Shown here piece after piece: positions 52,771 through 60,693 of a stretch of 64,000 nucleotides of DNA (within the stretch, counting starts at the first letter, position 1; each line of letters opens with the position of its first letter). The translations under genes and the position numbers were made by a program. This DNA comes from Paludibacteraceae bacterium. Its GTDB lineage: Bacteria; Bacteroidota; Bacteroidia; Bacteroidales; Paludibacteraceae. The notes below the pieces were generated by a model. It was not told where the DNA came from. It searched no databases and saw nothing but the letters and a program-made list of their open reading frames with translations. The stretch is from positions 1 through 64,000 of the forward strand of contig JAKSOA010000002.1 of assembly GCA_024405875.1 (NCBI GenBank), in the 5' to 3' direction.

Positions 52771-55257
52771 CTAATTAGATGCAAGTGATTTAACTGCCTC
52801 AATAAAACTTCCGGTTTCACGCTCCTTTTTAAGCAGCAACTCCTTCTCTTTTTTCTCTGTTGTATATGCCAGGTATTCGCTTCTTGATACCTCCACACCA
52901 TATACTCCGGTGAAATTCCCGTTCAGAGTTATAAAAACCTCTTTATATGGATTTCTTCCCTTTGTTTTAATATCCCTGTTGATTGAGAGTGCTATAGCGC
53001 TCTCCTTTTCTGTCAAAGCAAGCGTGTTACGTATCTCATCAAATTTGTTGGCATATTTCCTCTGATCAAGAAGTATCTTACAATCTGCATTGGAGATAAT
53101 GGTGTTTTTAATTATCTCATTACCCACTATGTCCTCAATCTCTTGTGTGACAACAATAGCCTCTCCAAAATGTTTTCTTACCGTCTTGAACAGATACTTT
53201 ATGAATTGTGCTGTTCCGCTTTTTGAAATAGCCTTCCACGCCTCCTCTATTAATATCAATTTCCTCTCCGATGCCAATGATGGATGTCTCATTTTTGAAA
53301 TAAAGGTGTCCATAAGCACAAGAGTCACTACAGGAAACAGTGTCTTATGGTCTTTGATGTTATCAATCTCAAAAACTATGAACCTCTTATCAAGCAAATC
53401 CATATTCTCTTTGGCATTAAGGAGATAATGATACATTCCACCTTTGTAGTAAGGAGAGAGAACTTGAAGCAGGTTATCCAAATCAAAGTGAATTCTCAAA
53501 ACATTGTCTTTTTCAAGTTGCTTTCTGAAAGTAGTGTCCATATATTCATAAAAAGAGTCAAAACAGGCGAATTCATCAGACTTCTTAATAGTTTCAACAT
53601 ACCCGTTTATGGCAACTGAGATATGAGTTTCCTCAGCTTTTGTTATAATTTCACTCTCATTTTTCCAAAGACAGAAGATAAGTGCGGCTATCTGCTCCAA
53701 CTTTTCCACGGTATAGCGGCCGTCACCAACATAAAAAGGGTTGAAAGAGAAGGGGGAATCTTCATCAAACTTAAAATAACTGACACCAGCACCTTTTGAC
53801 TCGTTATTTATAAGCCTTGCTAATCCTTGGTAGCTGTCGCCCACATCTACAATGACAATATGCGCACCCTTCTCATAATATTGCCTTACCAGATGATTAG
53901 TAAAGAAGGATTTCCCGGAGCCGGAAGGTCCTAAGATGAATTTATTCCTGTTGTCTATCCAACCCTTGTCCCTTGGATAATCAGATATGTCAATATTCAG
54001 AGGCATCCCGAAAATTCTGTCACACAACCGTAAACCGAATCCGTCTCCAATACTTCTTGAATTTCCCTCATTATAGCAGAAACAGCAAGCCTGCTCCAAA
54101 AAAGTCAGAAAGGTCATCTCTTCCGGCAACTCTGACGCGGCGCCAGGTATGCCACCCCAGAATATCTGAGGGACAATCCCTTCACTCTTAACAACCGTAA
54201 AATCTTTATTTGCAAGCACTGAGCCTGCAAATCTGTTCTTATTTAAAAGTTGAAGGTAATTTTTGTCCCATAGAATAATATTCGCCGCACATCTTACACA
54301 GCGTCTTGAGTTAATAACGCTTTCATTTAAATATTGGTCATTGAACTGCTTGTTAATGGCGTTTTCTCTTGAAATCCTTGAAAGAGATTGTTGCTCCCTC
54401 CCTCTCTTCTCTATTGCATTTATCACCTTTCTATGTGGTTCAAGAAATATATACTGATTATAAATATGGTCAAACGGCATTCCAAGTCCAAAATCAAATG
54501 TGTACCCTATGGCAAATAAAGTGGAGTCTGTTGAGAATCTGTTATGTCTTGAATATGTATGCACCTCTGAGGGCAACAGCTCCAAATCAGAGATAGAGAA
54601 GCAACTTACATAGTTATCCCCTATCTTCATATCAGCATTTGTGGTTACAATATCACACAATGGCTGTGGTTTGTCAACACCAATGTTAAGAGACAGATAT
54701 TGCTCAATTATTCCAAACCTCTCTTTTGAGCCAATGACCTCATCCTCAGTCAAGCGTCTGCACATAATACCATTCTCATTTAAAATACTACAGAATTGCC
54801 CGACAGCATCAAGAAAATTTTTAATCTTATCTTTGTCAAGTCTCTCAGTCTCAATTATCCTACCAGAACAAAGTGCCGAAGAAACACTGGTTTTGGAAAA
54901 ATGCCTTGATGAGGACTGAGATATATAGAGAAATGATTTATGCCGCAGATAACGCCTGAGAGAGAAATGCTTGTCAGATTCCGAATCAAGGAAAGAGACC
55001 TTCTCCTTGCAGCCAATATTATTGACAGAAGAATAGAACCACTCTTGTCTATGCACAATTGAGTAATCAGGCAAAGTCCTCACAGCTCTGACCCACGTCT
55101 GATGGATATTGTCAAACTCATCACTTCCCATAGTGAATACCTGGGGCAATTCCAACTCAAAAGGAACAGTCACATCAGCCGTCTTATTAATGATGCAACC
55201 ATTCTCCCAACATAGTAAGGGCAAGCAAGTCTCAATATTTTTTGACTTAATCTCCAT
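52771..55257 (-). CDS. traG: TraG-like VirB4 ATPase
   Basis: 828 aa. N-terminal TraG-N domain (about 1-330). The ATPase domain has Walker A FILGPSGSGKSFFTN (about 440-454) and Walker B KLILIEEAWKAI (about 645-656). It powers T4SS assembly and pilus or substrate movement. In Bacteroides naming, TraG is VirB4, not the coupling protein. It overlaps traF by 11 nt. Confidence 0.93.
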   Translation of the reverse strand: MEIKSKNIETCLPLLCWENGCIINKTADVTVPFELELPQVFTMGSDEFDNIHQTWVRAVRTLPDYSIVHRQEWFYSSVNNIGCKEKVSFLDSESDKHFSLRRYLRHKSFLYISQSSSRHFSKTSVSSALCSGRIIETERLDKDKIKNFLDAVGQFCSILNENGIMCRRLTEDEVIGSKERFGIIEQYLSLNIGVDKPQPLCDIVTTNADMKIGDNYVSCFSISDLELLPSEVHTYSRHNRFSTDSTLFAIGYTFDFGLGMPFDHIYNQYIFLEPHRKVINAIEKRGREQQSLSRISRENAINKQFNDQYLNESVINSRRCVRCAANIILWDKNYLQLLNKNRFAGSVLANKDFTVVKSEGIVPQIFWGGIPGAASELPEEMTFLTFLEQACCFCYNEGNSRSIGDGFGLRLCDRIFGMPLNIDISDYPRDKGWIDNRNKFILGPSGSGKSFFTNHLVRQYYEKGAHIVIVDVGDSYQGLARLINNESKGAGVSYFKFDEDSPFSFNPFYVGDGRYTVEKLEQIAALIFCLWKNESEIITKAEETHISVAINGYVETIKKSDEFACFDSFYEYMDTTFRKQLEKDNVLRIHFDLDNLLQVLSPYYKGGMYHYLLNAKENMDLLDKRFIVFEIDNIKDHKTLFPVVTLVLMDTFISKMRHPSLASERKLILIEEAWKAISKSGTAQFIKYLFKTVRKHFGEAIVVTQEIEDIVGNEIIKNTIISNADCKILLDQRKYANKFDEIRNTLALTEKESAIALSINRDIKTKGRNPYKEVFITLNGNFTGVYGVEVSRSEYLAYTTEKKEKELLLKKERETGSFIEAVKSLASN

Positions 55258-55567
55258 CCCTGAATCCTGGAATCTTATAAATTCTTTTATGTGAGGCTAT
55301 TCTGTCCGGAGTCAGCATTTTTGCATAGAGCCGTCCCAAACCTTTCTCACCATATCTGTTATTCAAATAGAAACAGACAGATACGTTGCAAACAAGGCAG
55401 ATGAAGGCAATAATCACTGCTAAAATCTGACCTATGATAAATGATAGAGTGAAAAAGATGACAAAGGCTGCAATCACCCCAACTACAGCATAGATGAAAT
55501 ATTGCGCCCTGAGACCCTTCACCTCAACAGACCTGCCAACACCTTTATTTACAACATATCTAGCCAT
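55247..55567 (-). CDS. traF: TraF-like membrane protein (DUF4133)
   Basis: 106 aa from the ATG at 55567 (MARYVVNKGVGRSVEVKGLR). Two membrane segments and the DUF4133 pattern VNKGVGRSVEVKGLRAQYF with YGEKGLGRLYAKML. VirB3-like. The start overlaps the traE stop (TGATG). Confidence 0.88.
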   Translation of the reverse strand: MARYVVNKGVGRSVEVKGLRAQYFIYAVVGVIAAFVIFFTLSFIIGQILAVIIAFICLVCNVSVCFYLNNRYGEKGLGRLYAKMLTPDRIASHKRIYKIPGFRDGD

Positions 55568-55866
55568 CAGCCTATAAAGAATGCTCTGATAGCAGTAACA
55601 GCGATTACCGCAAAAATGCAACTGCCAAACCAAGCGGCGGCGGTTTTTGTAGTGTCGGCACTACCCGATGACCATTTTGAATAGACCCTTACGGCACCTA
55701 TGAATCCAATAACCGCACATACCACATAAAACAGAGAGGTAATAGGCTCCACGTATGACTGAATCTCACTATTGGCCTTCTCAATAGCACTTACACCATT
55801 CCCCTGGGCCATAATGGAAAGGGAACTGACCACAAAAAGCAAAACTGCTAAAACTCTTTTTTTCAT
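55567..55866 (-). CDS. traE: TraE-like membrane protein (DUF4134)
   Basis: 99 aa from the ATG at 55866 (MKKRVLAVLL). Signal or first membrane segment, then SYVEPITSLFYVVCAVIGFIG, VYSKWSSGSADTTKTAAAW and FGSCIFAVIAVTAIRAFF, a clear DUF4134/TraE match. VirB2-like (pilin-type) small protein. Confidence 0.9.
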   Translation of the reverse strand: MKKRVLAVLLFVVSSLSIMAQGNGVSAIEKANSEIQSYVEPITSLFYVVCAVIGFIGAVRVYSKWSSGSADTTKTAAAWFGSCIFAVIAVTAIRAFFIG

Positions 55867-55876
55867 AACATTATAA

Positions 55877-56086
55877 TTAAAATGGTAAATCATCCAACTC
55901 ATCGGTTATCTCTTTCACCTCATTACTCTCTGAGAACTTATCAGTAATCTCCTTTTCAACTGAAACACCTGTAGCGTCCTTTGAAAAAAATCTGAACCAA
56001 CAATAGACTGCAATGTTGTAAAAGACAAACAACAGAAGCGTAACCAACACAAAAGTGGTGGTGTCAACATTTGACATTATATCCAT
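55877..56086 (-). CDS. Small membrane protein, first gene of the tra operon
   Basis: 69 aa from the ATG at 56086 (MDIMSNVDTTTFVL). One membrane segment (FVLVTLLLFVFYNIAVYCWF) and an acidic tail (KEITDELDDLPF). It lies 10 bp before traE. I do not recognise it; it takes the place of TraA-D in typical elements. Confidence 0.65.
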   Translation of the reverse strand: MDIMSNVDTTTFVLVTLLLFVFYNIAVYCWFRFFSKDATGVSVEKEITDKFSESNEVKEITDELDDLPF

Positions 56087-56169
56087 ACAAAATATTTTAC
56101 GGTTTTGACTTTTGAAAATGTGGTGCTTCATTCAAAAAATCAGAACCTGTTCTGTGGGAGACAGTGATG

Positions 56170-56201
56170 CAAAGTAACGGCAAAGTTCCGGGGTGTACAA
56201 G
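56170..56201 (-). promoter_or_regulatory. Putative tra operon promoter
   Basis: Minus-strand CTTG (56201-56198), 20 bp, then TTACTTTG (56177-56170): three of four and seven of eight matches to the Bacteroidetes consensus. The leader to the 69-aa gene would be about 75 nt. Two palindromes lie just upstream. Confidence 0.5.
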
Positions 56202-56248
56202 TGAAAGTTAAAACTTTAACATTTTTTAGCACTCCCAAACACAATACT

Positions 56249-56285
56249 GTAACTGCCAGTTACAATTTCTGTAACCGGCAGTTGC
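56249..56285. promoter_or_regulatory. Tandem palindromic operator-like sites upstream of the tra operon
   Basis: GTAACTGCCAGTTAC (56249-56263) is a perfect 7+1+7 palindrome. GTAACCGGCAGTTGC (56271-56285) is an imperfect copy, centred 22 bp away, about two helical turns. The two also pair with each other as a 13-bp hairpin. They end about 50 bp upstream of the putative -33, a position typical of activator sites. Confidence 0.6.
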
Positions 56286-56315
56286 TAAATTAGGTAAGTC
56301 AAATGTTAAAAAATG

Positions 56316-57548
56316 TTAAAAGAAGAAGAGATAAGCAACAAAAATCGCCGCTATTACACCCATCAAATCGGCAAAAAGTCCGGCGCCGATGGCATATCTT
56401 GTCTTTTTTACGCCAACTGAGCCAAAATATAGGGCTATAATATAGAAGGTGGTATCGGCTGCTCCCTGGAACAGACAACTAAGCCGGCCGGCAAAGGAAT
56501 CGGGGCCGAATGTCTTCATACACTCAACCATCATAGCCTTGGCACCACTGCCACTGAGCGGCTTCATAAAGGCTGTTGGCATAGCATCAACCCACTCTGT
56601 ACGCTCTGTAAAGAGTCCGCAGAACCAAGCAAGACCGTCTGTAATGAATCCTAAGGCTCCTGACGCTCTGAAAACCGCAATACCCACAAGTGTGCCAACC
56701 ATATATGGTATTATCTTTACAGAGGTTTCAAAACCGCCCTTGGCACCCTCAATAAAGGCTTCAAACACATTGACTTTCTTTACTAAGGCTCCAACTATAA
56801 AGCCTACCATTATAATAAGGAGTATTCCGTTACTAATTATACTGGTTGCAAGTGTCATACCCTCACGGCTAAGGGTTGAGAGCCACCAGCACATTCCACC
56901 TATCAGGGCTGAAAGTCCGAGAAGCCACCCCATCACTGTCCAGTTAAGCAGATTAAGGCGTTGCTTTATTCCTACAAAAATAATAGCTGAAAGCGTTGAT
57001 ACGTATGTTGATATAAGAAGTGGCACAAACACATCTGTCGGGTTTGCCGCCCCAAGAATGGCTCTTTGAGCAAGTATTGCCACAGGTATTATTGTAAGCC
57101 CCGATGTATTAAGAGCAAGAAACATTATCTGTGCGTTTGAAGCCGTATCCTTTTTAGGATTCAAATCCTGCAGACTCTGCATAGCCTTCAGTCCAAGCGG
57201 AGTGGCGGCATTGTCAAGTCCAAGCAGGTTAGCACTGAAGTTCATAACCAACTGACCGCTTGCGGGGTGCCCTTTTGGAATTTCAGGGAATAGTTTTGAA
57301 AAGAAAGGCCCTACAATTCTTGACATTACGTTTATGGCTCCAGCCCTTTCACCTATATTCATAAGACCTAACCATAAGGTCATCACACCACACAGCGGAA
57401 GCGCTATGTTCATAACAGAAAACTCAGCCATTTCAAACGTTGAGTTAACCATATCGCCAAGTATGGCGGTATTACCCATAAAAATGGCTTGTGCCGCACC
57501 CACTATGAGTGCCACGATAAAAAAACCAGCCCAAATGTAATTAAACAT
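56316..57548 (-). CDS. SpmA/SpmB-like (nucleoside recognition Gate domain) membrane protein
   Basis: 410 aa with about ten membrane segments. It contains both halves of the spore-maturation pair fused: SpmA-like (about 1-200: NFSANLLGLDNAATPLGLKA and MFLALNTSGLTIIP) and SpmB-like (about 240-410: FETSVKIIPYMVGTLVGIAV, PLSGSGAKAM and CLFQGAADTTFYIIALYFGSV). This fused form is common in non-sporulating Bacteroidetes. Substrate unknown, though 'Gate' domains are associated with transport. Confidence 0.88.
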   Translation of the reverse strand: MFNYIWAGFFIVALIVGAAQAIFMGNTAILGDMVNSTFEMAEFSVMNIALPLCGVMTLWLGLMNIGERAGAINVMSRIVGPFFSKLFPEIPKGHPASGQLVMNFSANLLGLDNAATPLGLKAMQSLQDLNPKKDTASNAQIMFLALNTSGLTIIPVAILAQRAILGAANPTDVFVPLLISTYVSTLSAIIFVGIKQRLNLLNWTVMGWLLGLSALIGGMCWWLSTLSREGMTLATSIISNGILLIIMVGFIVGALVKKVNVFEAFIEGAKGGFETSVKIIPYMVGTLVGIAVFRASGALGFITDGLAWFCGLFTERTEWVDAMPTAFMKPLSGSGAKAMMVECMKTFGPDSFAGRLSCLFQGAADTTFYIIALYFGSVGVKKTRYAIGAGLFADLMGVIAAIFVAYLFFF

Positions 57549-57567
57549 ACTCTAAACTATTAATTTT

Positions 57568-57649
57568 GTTAAAACTTCGTTTTAACCATGTTACTTCGTC
57601 ACTCGGCATAACTTAAGTAAACTTAGTTCTGCTCTCGTTCCTAGTAACA
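57568..57649 (-). repeat. Structured repeat family 1, copy D (overlaps ybeY end)
   Basis: Almost identical to copy B: stem 1 TGTTACT/AGTAACA (57643-57649 with 57589-57595), stem 2 AACTAAG-TTTA-CTTAAGTT, and hairpin GTTAAAAC-GAA-GTTTTAAC (57568-57586). The 5' arm of stem 1 encodes the last residues (C-Y) and TAG stop of ybeY. It ends 20 bp before the SpmAB-like gene start. Confidence 0.85.
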
Positions 57650-58066
57650 GTTCACTCTTAACTTTTCAAGCGCCGCGTCCTCCTGACGTGTCATTTCAGC
57701 CTTGTCAATAGGATTCTTATCCTTAAATCCGCAAAGATGCAGGATTCCGTGAATCATAATTCTGTTAAGTTCATCATCAAAAGCAATGCCAAGTTCCTCC
57801 GCATTACTCCCTACTGTATCTAAAGAGATGAATATATCACCGTTAATGGTCTCATTCTCAGTATAATCAAAAGTAATAACATCAGTGTAGTAGTTATGAC
57901 CCAAATATTGATTATTAACCTCCAGAATCTTTTCATCATCACAGAAAATATAGGCGACTTCACCCAACTTTTTCCCATACCCGGATACCACACACTTAAT
58001 CCAGGCATTATATTCACGCACCCTTATTTTAGGACGTTTTACATTTATTGAATGGATAGTGATCAT
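57641..58066 (-). CDS. ybeY: Endoribonuclease YbeY (rRNA maturation)
   Basis: 141 aa from the ATG at 58066 (MITIHSINVKRPKI). The frame's first Met (58090) would lie at the predicted transcription start. The metal motif is MIHGILHLCGFKDKN: two His ligands are present, and the third His of the classical HGxLHLxGYDH is replaced (D/K), as I recall for other Bacteroidetes YbeY. Involved in 16S rRNA processing and ribosome quality control. C-terminal residues come from repeat copy D. Confidence 0.9.
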   Translation of the reverse strand: MITIHSINVKRPKIRVREYNAWIKCVVSGYGKKLGEVAYIFCDDEKILEVNNQYLGHNYYTDVITFDYTENETINGDIFISLDTVGSNAEELGIAFDDELNRIMIHGILHLCGFKDKNPIDKAEMTRQEDAALEKLRVNCY

Positions 58067-58097
58067 ATAACAGTGATTAATAAAGCACAAATTTAAG

Positions 58098-58145
58098 CAA
58101 AAATATCAGTTTTTCACCTCTTTAAGAAATATAAGCGTATCTTTG
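58098..58145. promoter_or_regulatory. Divergent promoters of ybeY and mnmG
   Basis: TATCTTTG at 58138-58145 is a plus-strand -7 element for mnmG, 22 bp before its ATG. TATTTTTG on the minus strand (58105-58098) is a -7 element for ybeY. -33 elements are weak for both. Confidence 0.5.
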
Positions 58146-58166
58146 CACATTATTATGTAGAGAGTT

Positions 58167-60041
58167 ATGAATTTTCACTACGATGTCATAGTTGTGGGGG
58201 CGGGGCACGCCGGATGTGAGGCGGCACACATAGCCGCCACTATGGGTTCAGAGACACTGCTCATAACAATGGATATGAACAAGATAGCCCAGATGAGTTG
58301 CAACCCCGCCATCGGGGGTATTGCAAAGGGGCAGATTGTACGTGAGATTGACGCTATGGGAGGTGGAACGGCATACGTTACAGACCACACATCACTGCAA
58401 TTCAGAATGCTGAATGTGTCAAAAGGACCGGCAATGTGGAGCCCTCGCAGTCAGTGTGACAGAGCAAAATTCATAACAACCTGGCGTGGCGTACTTGAAA
58501 ACACCCCACATCTCTATATGTGGCAAGACACTGTAAATCAGTTAATTATAGAAAATAGCGAGGTGTGCGGGGTAAAGACTGTGCTTGGAGCGGAGTTCAG
58601 AGCAAAGAGTGTAGTACTTACAAACGGAACATTTCTAAACGGGCTCCTTCACATAGGAAAAACCCAAATAAAAGGTGGAAGAATTTCAGAACCGGCAAGT
58701 TATGGACTCACCGAGCAGTTAAAGGAGATTGGTTTCAAGGCAGACCGAATGAAGACAGGCACACCTGTAAGAATAGACATACGCAGTGTTGACCTCACAA
58801 CGGCACGAATTCAAGATGGAGAGAGTGACTTCCACAAATTCTCATATCTTGATTACAAGCCAGGATTCCTCAAACAGAAACCCTGCTACATACTCGCAAC
58901 TAATGATAAAGTTCACGAAGTACTACGCAGCGGACTAAAGGACTCCCCTCTTTACAACGGACAAATAAAGAGCATAGGACCACGATATTGTCCAAGTGTT
59001 GAGACAAAAATTGTGACTTTTGCTGACAAGGATTCACACCCGCTATTTCTTGAACCAGAGGGAGAGACCACAACGGAATATTATCTGAACGGATTCTCAT
59101 CATCGCTACCGATGGATATTCAACTTAAGGCACTCCAACAGATTGAGGCGTTCCGTAACATACACATATTCCGCCCCGGCTACGCAATAGAGTATGACTT
59201 TTTTGACCCTACGGGACTAAAGCATACACTTGAGACAAAACTGATAAAAAACCTCTTTTTTGCCGGTCAGATAAACGGAACCACAGGCTATGAAGAGGCA
59301 GGCGGACAGGGCTTGATTGCAGGAATAAACGCACATATAAAGTGCCACGGCGGTTCAGATTTCACACTTGCAAGAGACGAGGCTTACATAGGCGTTCTTA
59401 TTGATGATTTAGTTACAAAAGGAGTTGATGAGCCTTACAGAATGTTCACCTCAAGAGCGGAGTACCGCATACTGCTACGTCAGGACAACGCAGATGAGCG
59501 ACTTACAGCAAAAGCGGATTCTGTGGGAGCCATTTCAGATGAACGACGCCTTTTACTCAACACAAAAACAGAGTGGAAAAACCTCCTAAGAGATTTTCTT
59601 GATACCCACTCCGCCACCCCCGCTGAGGTAAATCAATACCTCACAACACTTGGACTTACAGAGATTCAGGGAAGAGCAAAACTTAGCGATGTGCTGTTAC
59701 GCCCTGGCGTTACAATTGAGGGACTTGCATCGGTTGACCCACAACTGAGAGAGGAACTTGATAAGATAGAGAGTCGCCGGGCGGAGATTACAGAGAGCGT
59801 GGAGATAGAGGTTAAATATGAGGGCTATATAAACCGTGAGCAAATAACAGCCGAAAAACTACACCGCCTGGAAAACATAAAAATAAAGGGGAAATTTGAT
59901 TATAGCACCATAAACGCCATAAGCACAGAGGCTCGGCAGAAACTTGCCAAAGCAGACCCGGAGACAATAGCACAGGCGGCACGCATTCCAGGCATCTCAC
60001 CATCAGACATAAATATTCTGTTGGTTATGATGGGAAGGTAA
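58167..60041 (+). CDS. mnmG: tRNA uridine-5-carboxymethylaminomethyl modification enzyme MnmG
   Basis: 624 aa, full length. FAD-binding N-terminus (VVGAGHAGCEAAHIAATMG), SCNPAIGGIAKGQIVREIDA, and TGYEEAGGQGLIAGINA. C-terminal helical domain binds MnmE and tRNA. With MnmE it modifies wobble U34. As in many bacteria where gidA lies near the origin and par genes, it is followed by parS-like sites. Confidence 0.96.
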   Translation: MNFHYDVIVVGAGHAGCEAAHIAATMGSETLLITMDMNKIAQMSCNPAIGGIAKGQIVREIDAMGGGTAYVTDHTSLQFRMLNVSKGPAMWSPRSQCDRAKFITTWRGVLENTPHLYMWQDTVNQLIIENSEVCGVKTVLGAEFRAKSVVLTNGTFLNGLLHIGKTQIKGGRISEPASYGLTEQLKEIGFKADRMKTGTPVRIDIRSVDLTTARIQDGESDFHKFSYLDYKPGFLKQKPCYILATNDKVHEVLRSGLKDSPLYNGQIKSIGPRYCPSVETKIVTFADKDSHPLFLEPEGETTTEYYLNGFSSSLPMDIQLKALQQIEAFRNIHIFRPGYAIEYDFFDPTGLKHTLETKLIKNLFFAGQINGTTGYEEAGGQGLIAGINAHIKCHGGSDFTLARDEAYIGVLIDDLVTKGVDEPYRMFTSRAEYRILLRQDNADERLTAKADSVGAISDERRLLLNTKTEWKNLLRDFLDTHSATPAEVNQYLTTLGLTEIQGRAKLSDVLLRPGVTIEGLASVDPQLREELDKIESRRAEITESVEIEVKYEGYINREQITAEKLHRLENIKIKGKFDYSTINAISTEARQKLAKADPETIAQAARIPGISPSDINILLVMMGR

Positions 60042-60044
60042 TAA

Positions 60045-60085
60045 TGTTCCACGTGGAACGTTTTGAGAACGTTCCACGTGGAACA
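60045..60085. promoter_or_regulatory. Two parS-like palindromes
   Basis: GTTCCACGTGGAAC occurs twice (60046-60059 and 60071-60084), and both fit the parS consensus tGTTnCACGTGnAACa. They are arranged as an 18-bp inverted repeat around TTGAG and lie between mnmG and apt. As a terminator it would lack a plus-strand T-run. ParB-binding is the likely role. Confidence 0.75.
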
Positions 60086-60099
60086 AAAAAAATAAATAT

Positions 60100-60624
60100 A
60101 TGAAACTACAACAAGCAAGAGAATTATTCCGTACAATTATGGATTTCCCTAAAAAGGGAATCGGGTTTATTGATATAACAACAGTTATGAAGAACCCCGA
60201 TGCAATGAAAGCAATTAGTGATGAGATTAGCAATTACTATAAAGGGAAAGGAGTAACCAAGGTGGTTGCTATGGAATCAAGAGGGTTCTTCTTTGGCTCA
60301 ATAATAAGTGAGAAACTTCAAGCGGGATTTATACCTGCACGCAAACCGGGAAAACTTCCAGGAGAGACCTACATAGCAACATTTGACAAAGAGTACGGTC
60401 AAGACACTATAGAGATTCATAAAGATGCCGTTTCACCAGAAGATATTGTACTAATCCACGATGATATTCTAGCGACAGGAGGCACCGCCGCCGCCGCAAT
60501 AGACCTTATAAAAAAAGCAGGAGTAAAGAAAATATATTTCAACACAATAGGAGAGATAGATTTCTTGAAAGGCAGAGAAAGAATAGACTCAGACGTGGAA
60601 TACTACAACCTCTTCCATTTTTAA
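60100..60624 (+). CDS. apt: Adenine phosphoribosyltransferase
   Basis: 174 aa. The PRPP-binding motif VLIHDDILATGGTAAAAIDL (about 127-146), FPKKGIGFIDITTVMKNPDA near the N-terminus, and KVVAMESRGFFFG. Salvages adenine to AMP. It starts 15 bp after the second parS-like palindrome. Confidence 0.95.
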   Translation: MKLQQARELFRTIMDFPKKGIGFIDITTVMKNPDAMKAISDEISNYYKGKGVTKVVAMESRGFFFGSIISEKLQAGFIPARKPGKLPGETYIATFDKEYGQDTIEIHKDAVSPEDIVLIHDDILATGGTAAAAIDLIKKAGVKKIYFNTIGEIDFLKGRERIDSDVEYYNLFHF

Positions 60625-60693
60625 CCCATAAGTTAACAGCCTCGGACACCAACCAGTCTGCTTACACTTTAATTACTAATTACTAATTGCTAT

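Noticed and set aside
57641..58066. YbeY as non-functional because the third metal His is missing
   Set aside because: From memory the same change is usual in Bacteroidetes YbeY, and the gene is otherwise intact, so I do not treat it as decay.
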